Source: Alteribacillus sp. YIM 98480
GTDB lineage: Bacteria; Bacillota; Bacilli; Bacillales; Marinococcaceae
DNA length: 64,000 nucleotides
Direction: 5' to 3'
Assembly (NCBI RefSeq): GCF_009765375.1
Contig: NZ_VTOK01000004.1
Span: forward strand, 176,833-240,832
Positions 17,883 to 25,490 of the stretch are shown in pieces. How positions within the stretch are numbered: position 1 is the stretch's first letter; each line of letters starts with the position of its first letter. The translations under genes and the position numbers were made by a program. A model generated the notes under the pieces. That model was not told where the DNA came from and did no database searches. It worked only from the letters and a program-made list of their open reading frames with translations.

Positions 17883-17932
17883 CACCAAGACTGTCTCCGC
17901 TGCTTAATAATGTTTTGGAGACAGTCTTGGTG
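17883..17932 (+). terminator. Perfect 16-bp stem-loop inside the operon
   Basis: CACCAAGACTGTCTCC pairs exactly with GGAGACAGTCTTGGTG across an 18-base loop. No T-run follows; the next gene's ribosome site comes about 10 bp later. It is better read as an mRNA-stabilising or expression-balancing structure than as a full terminator. Confidence 0.6.
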
Positions 17933-17953
17933 AAAGGTTAGGAGGAGTATATC

Positions 17954-18280
17954 ATGTGTATCCTCTGCGGAGAGTTTGTCGAACAGATTCATTGGACAGA
18001 TATGGAGAGAAAACAACTGGATACAGTGGTAGCAGGACAGCACCAAAGAGAACGGAAACGCTCGAGAAATTTGCGTACAAAAATATGCAACGATTTGCTC
18101 GAGTCATATGGGTTGACGTTAAAAGAATGGAATAACAGTAAATTCATTATTATGAATAAGAAAGGAAAAATGGCAGTCATCCAAGATTTAGGACAAATTT
18201 GGAAGCACGCTGAGGAACTCATTGGTCATCCAATTGACCCCCTTGATCCTTTGTTACTGCAAAAGTTGAAGTCTTCATAG
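17954..18280 (+). CDS. Small protein with N-terminal CxxC, partner of COG0523 GTPase
   Basis: 108 residues from ATG 17954 behind AGGAGG. It begins MCILCGEFVEQIHWTD: a C-x-x-C at residues 2-5 and a histidine at 13, which could bind a metal. The rest is basic and helical (KRSRNLRTKICNDLLESYGL), ending in a conserved-looking IQDLGQIWKHAEELIG segment. No family recognised. It lies between a metal hydrolase and a metal-chaperone-type GTPase, 15 bp ahead of the latter, which suggests a role in metal delivery to the hydrolase. Confidence 0.7.
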   Translation: MCILCGEFVEQIHWTDMERKQLDTVVAGQHQRERKRSRNLRTKICNDLLESYGLTLKEWNNSKFIIMNKKGKMAVIQDLGQIWKHAEELIGHPIDPLDPLLLQKLKSS

Positions 18281-18295
18281 ATAAGAAGGTGCTAT

Positions 18296-19300
18296 ATGAG
18301 TAATAAAATTCCAATCACGATTGTAACTGGTTGTCTCGGTAGTGGAAAAACAACAGTATTAAATTATTTACTTCAACAAATAGATAACCGCCGTATTGCA
18401 GTTATTGTGAATGAATTTGGACAAGCAGGTTTGGATCATCATCTGCTCCGAAAGTCTCAAGAAAAAATTTCTCTCGTTAACTCGGGATGTATGTGCTGTA
18501 ACTCTCGTGAAGATTTAGAAGAAGAATTAAAAGAATTGCTCTTTCAGCATGAGCAGCTAGAAGAAGGCTATAAGCGAATTATTATTGAAACAACGGGGCT
18601 TGCTGATCCCGCTCCAATTATTTTCACTATTCTTCACAATCCGCTGCTGCGAAATCATTTTGATGTGGAACTAATTTTAACAACAGTAGATGTCGAAAAT
18701 GCTCAGCTTCAATTTGAGAACAGCCCGGAATTCGTAAAACAAATCAGCGTTTCCGACCATGTAATTTTAACAAAAAATGATCTAGTAACAGCGCAGCAGA
18801 AAGAAAAAGTGATTCAACAGGTTAAAAGTATTCATCCTTCCATTACCATTTTCGAAGGTAACAACGGTGTGGTAGATGTTAATGTTCTTCAAAAATTAAA
18901 AGTAGATGAACCTTTTTATAAGCAGCGGCCCCCGTCGTCTTTAAATGAAGCAGGAGTATCTTCTCAAGTTCAATCTATTTCGTTTCATTTTTCTGACGCT
19001 CTCGACTGGACGGCATTTACCTTATGGTTAAGCTTACTGCTTCACACTCATGGCGAGAATGTGTTGAGAGTAAAAGGAATACTGGATGTGGGAGAAGTGG
19101 CGCCGGTAAATTTAAATGGCGTGCAGCATATTATTCACCCACCAGAGCATCTTGATAAATGGCCGGTAAATGTGTCGCAGTCGTTTTTAGTATTTATCGT
19201 TAGATATATTGATCCTTGGGATATCCTTCGTTCATTAGAAGCCTTCCAACATTACATTGGAAGCGATGTGCAATTAATGGAATACCAAGAAAGCATTTAA
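18296..19300 (+). CDS. CobW/COG0523-family GTPase metallochaperone
   Basis: 334 residues, ATG 18296. P-loop GCLGSGKTT near residue 13; the metal-binding CxCC motif NSGCMCCN near residue 65; a G-domain IIETTGLADP segment; TKND as the guanine-specificity motif; and a C-terminal CobW domain. COG0523 GTPases insert Zn, Co, Ni or Fe into client enzymes. Here the client is probably the metal-dependent NodB hydrolase or the M20 hydrolase of the same regulon. No Zur-like box is visible upstream; the gene is part of the sigma-54 operon. A different COG0523 member at 57156 is under a Zur box. Confidence 0.9.
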   Translation: MSNKIPITIVTGCLGSGKTTVLNYLLQQIDNRRIAVIVNEFGQAGLDHHLLRKSQEKISLVNSGCMCCNSREDLEEELKELLFQHEQLEEGYKRIIIETTGLADPAPIIFTILHNPLLRNHFDVELILTTVDVENAQLQFENSPEFVKQISVSDHVILTKNDLVTAQQKEKVIQQVKSIHPSITIFEGNNGVVDVNVLQKLKVDEPFYKQRPPSSLNEAGVSSQVQSISFHFSDALDWTAFTLWLSLLLHTHGENVLRVKGILDVGEVAPVNLNGVQHIIHPPEHLDKWPVNVSQSFLVFIVRYIDPWDILRSLEAFQHYIGSDVQLMEYQESI

Positions 19301-19313
19301 GAAGGTGAATAAT

Positions 19314-20141
19314 GTGATTGCTCAAAATGAAGGAGCTTTAAAGTACTTTATTAACATAGCGGAATACTTAAACCAAGTTAGCTTTGATGATGTAGCTATT
19401 TGTATTCAGGATCGTTCAAAAATTTTAAAGTATGTCCCTGGAAAAACCATAGACATCGGCATAAAAGACGGGGATCCATTAAAAGAACAAAGTGTTAGCC
19501 ACCAGGCCATGGTAGAAAGAAAAAAAGTGACAAAAAAAGTGGGAGAGGAAGTCCATGGTATCCCATATGTTGCGGTAAGCCTGCCTCTCTTTAATGAAGA
19601 GGGGGAGGCGTATGCCTCCATCACTACCATCACGTCTATTGATCAACGAGAAAAAATAATGGAAACGTCAGAGAGTCTTCTTGCTTCAGTTGAAGAGATA
19701 TCTGCAAGCATGGAGCAGACTTCCACCCAATCCCTTCATCTAAGAGAAGAGCAAGATAAGATTTCTAATTCAGTTCAGAATATTTTTAATTCAATGAACG
19801 ACATTAAATACATTACAAAAACACTTAGTGATATTTCACGGCAAACGAACATACTTGGTTTAAATGCAGGAATTGAAGCCTCCAGGATCGGCAAGGAAGG
19901 TAAAGGATTTATGGTGGTAGCAAAGGAAGTCAAAAATCTGGCAAACGTCTCGAGTGAATCAAGTGTCGATATCGATGAAAAGATTTCGATTGTTTCTAAA
20001 TCTCTGGATGATTTTCAGGAAATGAATGAGAAAATCAACAAGGTTTCAGTGGCATTGGACGAACAGATCTCAGATATTGAATCTACTATTCAACATATAA
20101 CGGAAATAGCTGAAGACTTATCTCAAAAAAGCCAGATATAA
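19314..20141 (+). CDS. Soluble chemoreceptor-like signalling protein
   Basis: 275 residues from GTG 19314 (AAGAAGGTG 8 bp upstream; GTG 19305 overlaps that site). Residues 1-115 form a small PAS/GAF-like sensor; residues 120-275 are a short MCP signalling coiled coil with the hairpin-tip pattern DISRQTNILGLNAGIEASRIG near residue 180, close to the canonical I-A-x-Q-T-N-L-L-A-L-N-A-A-I-E-A-A-R. No membrane segment, similar in layout to soluble receptors such as YfmS of Bacillus subtilis. It lies in an operon for uptake and degradation, so it may couple metabolism to taxis. The tip carries substitutions (G for A), so signalling to CheA is not certain. Confidence 0.8.
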   Translation: MIAQNEGALKYFINIAEYLNQVSFDDVAICIQDRSKILKYVPGKTIDIGIKDGDPLKEQSVSHQAMVERKKVTKKVGEEVHGIPYVAVSLPLFNEEGEAYASITTITSIDQREKIMETSESLLASVEEISASMEQTSTQSLHLREEQDKISNSVQNIFNSMNDIKYITKTLSDISRQTNILGLNAGIEASRIGKEGKGFMVVAKEVKNLANVSSESSVDIDEKISIVSKSLDDFQEMNEKINKVSVALDEQISDIESTIQHITEIAEDLSQKSQI

Positions 20142-20213
20142 TGGGCATTCAAAGGAATAACCCTTCGAATAATAGTTTAATAGAAAGTGTTTAAGAATTT
20201 AGGGGGGAATTAA

Positions 20214-21668
20214 ATGAGTTTAACTGCAGTAGTTGTAACAATTTATTTTTTTATATTGATAGGTTGGAGTTTATATAATTATATCAAAAATAAACAAAAG
20301 GGCGGAACGACATTAGAAGGTCAGTTTGTTGGTACTAGGTCTTACAGCGCAGGTCATTTGCTGGCTACTCTTGTAGCCGTTTGGGGATCCAACTATACTT
20401 TGTTGGCAGCAGCTGAGGCAGGTTATGTAAATGGAATTTCTGGTGTTATTTGGTACGCTTTAGGCGTAGCGTTACCGTTATTTTTCTTTTCTTGGCCTTT
20501 AAACATAGCTACAAGAATCCGAAAGCTTTTACCAAATGGTGTCACCATAGTTGAAGTTATAGGAAAGAGGTACGATGAAAAGTCCAGGTTAGTGGCGTTA
20601 TCTATTTTAATTGCATCAAATGTTTTGTTTATCATTTCGATTGTACTTTCCATTGGTATTGTTTTAAAAGCATTACTAGGAACAAGTTTATCAACTGCTA
20701 TCATTATTGGCGGCGTAGTGATGATTATATATACGGCGTTAGGTGGCTTTGAAGCTTTAATGTATGCGCATGTTTTTCAACTTGCATTAGCTGGCGGTGC
20801 TGTGCTTGTAGCGCTGTTTCTATCTATCTCCGAATTTTCTCTGTCAAGCTTGTTTTCCCAAATATCAGCTGATAGTACAGGAATGTTGAACGTAGTGGCC
20901 TGGGGTCCAAACAGCATGCTTGATTTCTTTCTTGGCCTGTTAGGTTTTACCATTGCCTCGCCGATTCTTTATCAAATTGCTTTTTCTGGTAAAAATGATA
21001 AAGAAGTAACTCGTGCTTTTCGTCTGTTCGGAATAACATGGGCTCCATTTGCAGTTGGAACTGCAATTATGGGTATGGTTGCTTATTTGCTTTATCCTAA
21101 CATTCAAGGACAAGATGCGGCAACGACCTTGGTTACAAGTTTATTCCCGGAATGGGCTGCTGTTTTATTCTTTCTTGGGGGATTAGCATTAGTGTTTTCT
21201 ACTGCTGATGCAACAGTAAACAATGTTGCATCTCTAATTATATTAGATATCTACAAAAAGTATAGTAATTCAGATATTACTGCAAAGAAAGCTTCTATAT
21301 TAAGTATGACAACTCAAGTCTCTTTAGGTGTTATAGGAATTTTAGGAGCTTTGAATTTTGGGGATGGTGTCTTGCAGTTATTGGCTTTAAATGGCGCAGT
21401 TAATATTCCATTAATATTTACAGTCATCTTTGGGTTGTATTGGAAACGAACTCATCCTACAGCAGCTTTCTGGGCTATGCTTTTAGGAGTAATATCCGAA
21501 TTCATCCTCTATTATGGATTTGATAAATCTATCTATACAAGTTTTGCTGGTTTAGTCCTATCTGTATTTATTTTAGTGGTTGGCAGTTTAATGCTGACTA
21601 GGAATAATACCGATTACCTAACCCCAATGGTTCATAAAAACTCAGAAGGTGGTGGGGAAGTTGCCTAA
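20214..21668 (+). CDS. Sodium:solute symporter (SSS family), first copy
   Basis: 484 residues, ATG 20214 behind AGGGGGG, about 13 membrane helices. It starts with the usual short periplasmic end and helix (YFFILIGWSLYNYIKNK), followed by GTRSYSAGHLLATLVAVWGSNY in the helix 2 region, and includes an ATDATVNNVAS-like helix 9 region (STADATVNNVAS). The substrate is unknown. It is in line with the sigma-54 operon genes upstream and overlapped at its 3' end by a small membrane-protein gene, an arrangement repeated at 25491-27139. Confidence 0.86.
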   Translation: MSLTAVVVTIYFFILIGWSLYNYIKNKQKGGTTLEGQFVGTRSYSAGHLLATLVAVWGSNYTLLAAAEAGYVNGISGVIWYALGVALPLFFFSWPLNIATRIRKLLPNGVTIVEVIGKRYDEKSRLVALSILIASNVLFIISIVLSIGIVLKALLGTSLSTAIIIGGVVMIIYTALGGFEALMYAHVFQLALAGGAVLVALFLSISEFSLSSLFSQISADSTGMLNVVAWGPNSMLDFFLGLLGFTIASPILYQIAFSGKNDKEVTRAFRLFGITWAPFAVGTAIMGMVAYLLYPNIQGQDAATTLVTSLFPEWAAVLFFLGGLALVFSTADATVNNVASLIILDIYKKYSNSDITAKKASILSMTTQVSLGVIGILGALNFGDGVLQLLALNGAVNIPLIFTVIFGLYWKRTHPTAAFWAMLLGVISEFILYYGFDKSIYTSFAGLVLSVFILVVGSLMLTRNNTDYLTPMVHKNSEGGGEVA

Positions 21669-21873
21669 GGCCGTTAAAGGTTCGATTTTTGTAATAATTG
21701 GATACATTATTTTGTTTTTTGTTACAAAAAACCTGGAAGGAGCATCGCTGATTGTACCGGTAGAAACTCTATATATCCTCTTATTGTACGCTGGTATAGG
21801 TTGTTTAGTATTTATTTTTGTTTTGCCAGCGGTCTTAATTATAGAAGAAACCAAGAAGAAAAAGGATATTTAG
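21661..21873 (+). CDS. Small two-helix membrane protein overlapping the symporter
   Basis: 70 residues from TTG 21661 with AAGGTGG 7 bp upstream; GTG 21649 and 21652 are alternatives. It overlaps the symporter stop by 8 bp, implying translational coupling. Two membrane spans (about 9-23 and 36-58) are separated by a short loop, with a lysine-rich C-terminus (EETKKKKDI). Many SSS transporters have a small companion membrane protein; this is probably that subunit, by position and topology only. Confidence 0.65.
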   Translation: MPKAVKGSIFVIIGYIILFFVTKNLEGASLIVPVETLYILLLYAGIGCLVFIFVLPAVLIIEETKKKKDI

Positions 21874-21932
21874 ATATATCGACTTTCCATTTTATATTCA
21901 TATAAAAAAACTGATCACCCATAAAATTCAAC

Positions 21933-21961
21933 TCACACTCTTTCCTCGTAGAAAGTGTGTG
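21933..21961 (+). terminator. Possible stem-loop before alcohol dehydrogenase
   Basis: CACACTCTTTC / GAAAGTGTGTG stem with a short loop and one unpaired base. No T-run. It may mark the end of the symporter operon. Confidence 0.35.
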
Positions 21962-22044
21962 CAATCGGGGAGAATTATATCCCTTTTTATTACTCAAACG
22001 GAAAAGATTCCTTAAATTAATTTGTCTTTTTAGGAGGAAAAAGT

Positions 22045-23160
22045 ATGAATATCTTAAGTGAAGATGTTAAAAAAGGAGTCCCAGCACCAGAGGGTTATAT
22101 GAAAGCGGCTGTATATAAAGGTCATAAAGATTTAAAGTTAGTATATAAACCAATTCCTAAAGCGGAGCCTGGTGAGGTTGTTATTAAAACAACTTCAACC
22201 ACCATTTGTGGAACTGACATTCACATTTTGCATGGTGAACATCCAGTTGAAGAGAATAGAACACTTGGCCATGAGCATGTTGGTATTATACATGAAATCG
22301 GGGAAGGTGTTGAAGGGGTCAATATAGGTGATCGTGTCATGTGTGGTTCATGTACCCCATGTGGTTCTTGTTTTTATTGCCAGAAAGGCCTGCCATCTCA
22401 ATGTATCGGTCCAGAAAATGATTTTAGCTCTCCTGGCGGCTGGAGATTAGGCAATACAGTTGATGGAACACATGCTGAATATTTTAAAATGCCTTTTCCG
22501 CAATTTAATTTAACTAAAATACCAGATGAATTAACCGACAATGATGTACTAATGTTAACAGACATTGGTTCGACTGGTATTGCTGCAGCTGAGAATGCAA
22601 AAATACAAATCGGCGATATTGTGGCTGTCTTTGCCTGTGGACCAGTCGGTTTATGTTCTATTGCTGGTGCTCGTTTAAAAGGAGCAAGCCTAATTATTGC
22701 AGTAGACGGAAATCAAGAGCGTTTAAACATGGCTAAACAAATGGGCGCTGATATTGCATTAAACTTCACGGAAGTAGATGTGGTAGAGGAAATTATGAAA
22801 CTTTCTCAAGGGCGTGGGGTTGATATTGCAATAGAAGCATTAGGAAAAGAAGAGACGTTCCAAAATTGTTTGAAAGTTATTCGAAGAGGTGGATGTATTT
22901 CGAGCGTAGGGATATATTCAGGGCATATTCAAATTCCTATTGAACATTTTGCATCTGGAATGGGAGATCATAAAATCGTGACTACTTTATGCCCAGGAGG
23001 ACGAGAAAGAATGTCCCAATTATTAAGTCTCGTTGAACAAAGTCGTATTGATTTTTCACCAATGATTACACATAGTTTTAATATTGATGATGTGGAAGAA
23101 GCCTATTATTTATTTGAGAAAGCGGAAGATAACGTCATCAAAGCTGTGATTACTTTTTAA
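22045..23160 (+). CDS. Zinc-dependent alcohol dehydrogenase (MDR family)
   Basis: 371 residues, ATG 22045 behind AGGAGG. Catalytic zinc ligands: Cys in TTICGTDIHIL and the His-Glu of RTLGHEHVG. The structural zinc lobe CGSCTPCGSCFYCQKG carries four or more cysteines. The cofactor domain has AVFACGPVGLCSIAGAR. It resembles threonine/sorbitol-type and secondary alcohol dehydrogenases (the C-G-T-D-x-H motif). The substrate cannot be assigned. It follows the symporter genes after 170 bp with a possible stem-loop, so it may be in the same or a separate unit. Confidence 0.85.
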   Translation: MNILSEDVKKGVPAPEGYMKAAVYKGHKDLKLVYKPIPKAEPGEVVIKTTSTTICGTDIHILHGEHPVEENRTLGHEHVGIIHEIGEGVEGVNIGDRVMCGSCTPCGSCFYCQKGLPSQCIGPENDFSSPGGWRLGNTVDGTHAEYFKMPFPQFNLTKIPDELTDNDVLMLTDIGSTGIAAAENAKIQIGDIVAVFACGPVGLCSIAGARLKGASLIIAVDGNQERLNMAKQMGADIALNFTEVDVVEEIMKLSQGRGVDIAIEALGKEETFQNCLKVIRRGGCISSVGIYSGHIQIPIEHFASGMGDHKIVTTLCPGGRERMSQLLSLVEQSRIDFSPMITHSFNIDDVEEAYYLFEKAEDNVIKAVITF

Positions 23161-23190
23161 CATGTAATACCTTCCCTAACATAAAACAAT

Positions 23191-23253
23191 AACCACCCTG
23201 AAATAGTTGAAAAAAAGGAGGGCCTGTCTCCTTAACTATCCTTTAGGGTGGTT
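23191..23253 (+). terminator. Long branched stem-loop after alcohol dehydrogenase
   Basis: Outer stem AACCACCCT / AGGGTGGTT, then inner pairs ATAGTT / AACTAT and GGAG / CTCC, giving an extended hairpin. TTTG follows. Probably a terminator. Confidence 0.6.
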
Positions 23254-23339
23254 TGAAATGAGAAAGAGTTAATACATAGACAATGAGGTTTTACGTGAAA
23301 AGAGCTATGACTCTATAAAAATGAAAGAGGAGGTACGAC

Positions 23340-23981
23340 ATGAAGATTTTAGTTGTGGGATTTGAAGCTTTTGGTGATATGAACAGTAATCCAACAGAGA
23401 GACTTATGGAAGACCTTGCACTTATGCATTTTGAAGAAGCAAATGTTTTTACTAAATTATTACCTGTTAATTATGACGAATGTGTGCAACAAGCAGTTAC
23501 TGCCATTGAGACTTTTGAACCGGATGTTTTTCTCGCTTCTGGTGTTTTTCCTGGACGAACTTCTATTTCCTTAGAGCGCATAAGCATTAATATGAAAGAC
23601 ACCTCAACAGAAAGCCCGTTCAGTGATAATCGTGGAATAAAACCAATGGAACAAAAAATTCATGAGGATGGCCCAGATGGAATCTTTACAACCCTTCCTA
23701 ATCGTCACTTGGTGAACAGGCTTTTAGAATGCGACATACCTTCATATATTTCCAATACTGCAGGGACGTTTATTTGTAATAATACCCTTTACGGTGTCCT
23801 TCACTACATTAACCAAAACAGCCTGCCAATCAAAGCGGGTTTTGTTCACTTCCCTATGTCATCAGAAATAGCAGCCATCTCTCCTCTACGTCCTCATTTA
23901 CCTTACGAGACGATGCTGACGGCATTAAATATATTAATTCAATCAGTGATAGAAAAAGAAAACACGAAAACCTTTAGCTAG
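23340..23981 (+). CDS. pcp: Pyrrolidone-carboxylate peptidase (pyroglutamyl peptidase I)
   Basis: 213 residues, ATG 23340 with AGAGGAGG. It has the family pattern GFEAFGDMNSNPTE and the catalytic triad: Glu in SLERISIN (near residue 80), Cys in GTFICNNTLYG (near 142) and His in AGFVHFPMSSE (near 165). It removes N-terminal pyroglutamate from peptides, freeing a five-membered lactam amino acid. Near genes for cyclic amide hydrolysis this may be more than coincidence, but it could also be an unlinked housekeeping gene. Confidence 0.92.
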   Translation: MKILVVGFEAFGDMNSNPTERLMEDLALMHFEEANVFTKLLPVNYDECVQQAVTAIETFEPDVFLASGVFPGRTSISLERISINMKDTSTESPFSDNRGIKPMEQKIHEDGPDGIFTTLPNRHLVNRLLECDIPSYISNTAGTFICNNTLYGVLHYINQNSLPIKAGFVHFPMSSEIAAISPLRPHLPYETMLTALNILIQSVIEKENTKTFS

Positions 23982-24060
23982 AAGTTTTACTGTTACAGCG
24001 TAAAGATTAAAGCAAATCTATAATTTTATTATCTAAATGTATGAATCAATTTTATTTATC

Positions 24061-24300
24061 AAAAACGAACATTATATCGATTGTAACGGAAGGCGGCTTA
24101 TTCTGCGGGATAAGCTTGAGCTGAAGTCTCGCAGGTAGCTTGCTGATGAGGAGGCTGAAGCCAAACCTGCGCAAAAAAGACACTACGATAATGAACAAAG
24201 TGAGTTGGAGTAGGTGTCGCGCTTGCGCCCCGAGGGTGAAAGCGTCCGCATGAAGAGAAAATCGAACGATAACGATTAAATTTATATAACGTTCGTTTAT
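24061..24300. repeat. MITE-like repeat with ACGAAC ends, copy A
   Basis: Bounded by inverted ends AAAAACGAACATTATAT and ATATAACGTTCGTTTAT. The inside carries GTAACGGAAGGCGGC and CGCTTGCGCCCCGAGGGTGAAAGCGTCCGC, a type of sequence common between genes in Bacillaceae. A shorter copy with the same ends lies at 29132-29231. No transposase is encoded. Confidence 0.75.
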
Positions 24301-24343
24301 TATGATATAGAAATGAATGATGAAATTCCTTCGAGCTTTTCAC

Positions 24344-24377
24344 TTTGCAAAATTGCAAATGATTTTGCCGAAATGCC
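24344..24377 (+). promoter_or_regulatory. Upstream activator sites, third copy
   Basis: Palindrome TTTGCAAAATTGCAAA (24344-24359) with the degenerate TTTGCCGAAATGCC starting 20 bp later (24364-24377). The layout equals that at 16803-16836, so the same sigma-54 activator should bind. Confidence 0.78.
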
Positions 24378-24474
24378 TCGTTATTTTGGATGATATAAAA
24401 CGTACAAAAAATGAAATAATTATGTTTTTTGATAGTTTAAACAATAAAAGGCATATTTTAAATGAAATTAAATG

Positions 24475-24493
24475 TTGGCACACAATTTGCATA
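24475..24493 (+). promoter_or_regulatory. Sigma-54 promoter ahead of NodB relic and SDR-symporter operon
   Basis: TTGGCACACAATTTGCATA: -24 and -12 elements with GG and GC 12 bp apart. The element and its 3' flank resemble the promoter at 16943, as expected for a duplication. Confidence 0.85.
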
Positions 24494-24526
24494 ATAATGT
24501 TACAAATCAATTTAAGGAGGAGGAAT

Positions 24527-24592
24527 ATGAAAAAAGAAATTTTAGCTGCTTTTGGAAGTAGACGTTGAAGCCGTTGCCAGGCGGTTAAGATT
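24527..24592 (+). pseudogene. Decayed 5' fragment of the NodB-hydrolase gene
   Basis: From ATG 24527, behind GGAGGAGG, the sequence follows the start of the gene at 16997 (MKKEILAAFGS versus [11 protein letters not shown]), then shifts frame by one base at GGAAGTAGACGTTGA and stops. Similarity at DNA level continues to about 24590 (GTTGCCAGGCGGTTAAGA against GTTGCAGGATGGTTAGGA) and is then lost. Only the promoter, ribosome site and first 20 or so codons remain; the next intact gene is the SDR at 24711. Confidence 0.8.
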
Positions 24593-24710
24593 GGGCTTTG
24601 TTAGAGAAGCAGCACGTTAAGGATTCGCAATCTTAGGCTATAGGACAACCATAACGGAGCAGCTGAAGATTTAGCGAGCAGAATTAAAATATAAATAGAA
24701 GAGGTGTGTT

Positions 24711-25463
24711 ATGAAACTAAAAGGAAAAACAGCGTTAATTACGGGAGCAGCGAGTGGAATTGGACGTGGAATTGCAGAAGCATTTGCGAAAGAAGGAAGC
24801 AGCTTAATGCTTAATTATTTTGGTAAAGAAAAAGAAGCTGTCGAACTTCAAAAGGATCTCACGTCTACCTATGATATAGACGTGCAGATTATAGAAGCAG
24901 ATGTTAGCAACGAAGAGCAAGTTAAACATATGGTAGATACAGCTGTTCATCACTTTAATAAAATAGATGTTTTGGTAAACAGCGCTGGGATTTTAACACA
25001 AAAACTATTTAAAGATATGGATACAAAAACATGGGACCAGATGCTGCAAGTAAATTTAAGGGGACCTTTCCTTTGTTCAAGGTATGTGATTCCCTACATG
25101 ATAGACCAACAATTTGGCCGGATTATAAACATATCTTCTCAGCTGGGCCAAATTGGCGGAGTGGAACTGACTCATTATAGTGCAGCGAAAGCGGGGGTTA
25201 TCGGATTTACTAAATCGTTAGCAAGAGAAGTTGGCAGGGATGGCATTACTGTCAATTGTATCGCGCCTGGTCCGATAGAGACAGAGCTGATAGAAGGTTT
25301 GGATAATGAGTGGAAACAAAACAAGAAAAAGGAATTAGCACTTCCGAAATTTGGAACTCCTGAAGAGGTAGCTCCATCAGCAGTTCTATTAGCTTCTGAT
25401 CCTGATGGCAACCTATTCACTGGCCAAACGCTTGGTCCAAATTCCGGAGATGTTATGTTGTAA
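24711..25463 (+). CDS. Short-chain dehydrogenase/reductase
   Basis: 250 residues, ATG 24711 with GAGGTG. Classical SDR: TGAASGIGRGIAEAF nucleotide-binding motif near residue 11, a LVNSAGIL segment (N-S-A-G for N-N-A-G), the catalytic serine in IINISSQLGQIGG, and Y-S-A-A-K-A-G with Tyr and Lys near residue 155. It resembles 3-oxoacyl-ACP reductase and glucose dehydrogenase types. It is the first intact gene behind the third sigma-54 promoter and is followed by a symporter, so it is likely co-regulated with the ring-hydrolysis genes. Substrate unknown. Confidence 0.87.
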   Translation: MKLKGKTALITGAASGIGRGIAEAFAKEGSSLMLNYFGKEKEAVELQKDLTSTYDIDVQIIEADVSNEEQVKHMVDTAVHHFNKIDVLVNSAGILTQKLFKDMDTKTWDQMLQVNLRGPFLCSRYVIPYMIDQQFGRIINISSQLGQIGGVELTHYSAAKAGVIGFTKSLAREVGRDGITVNCIAPGPIETELIEGLDNEWKQNKKKELALPKFGTPEEVAPSAVLLASDPDGNLFTGQTLGPNSGDVML

Positions 25464-25490
25464 TGACCAAATAAAAAAGGAGGAAGATCT

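Noticed and set aside
24317-24568. Open frame of 83 codons across the activator sites and sigma-54 promoter
   Set aside because: It runs through the palindromes, the promoter and into the NodB relic; the coding-like end is only the copied gene start in another frame context.
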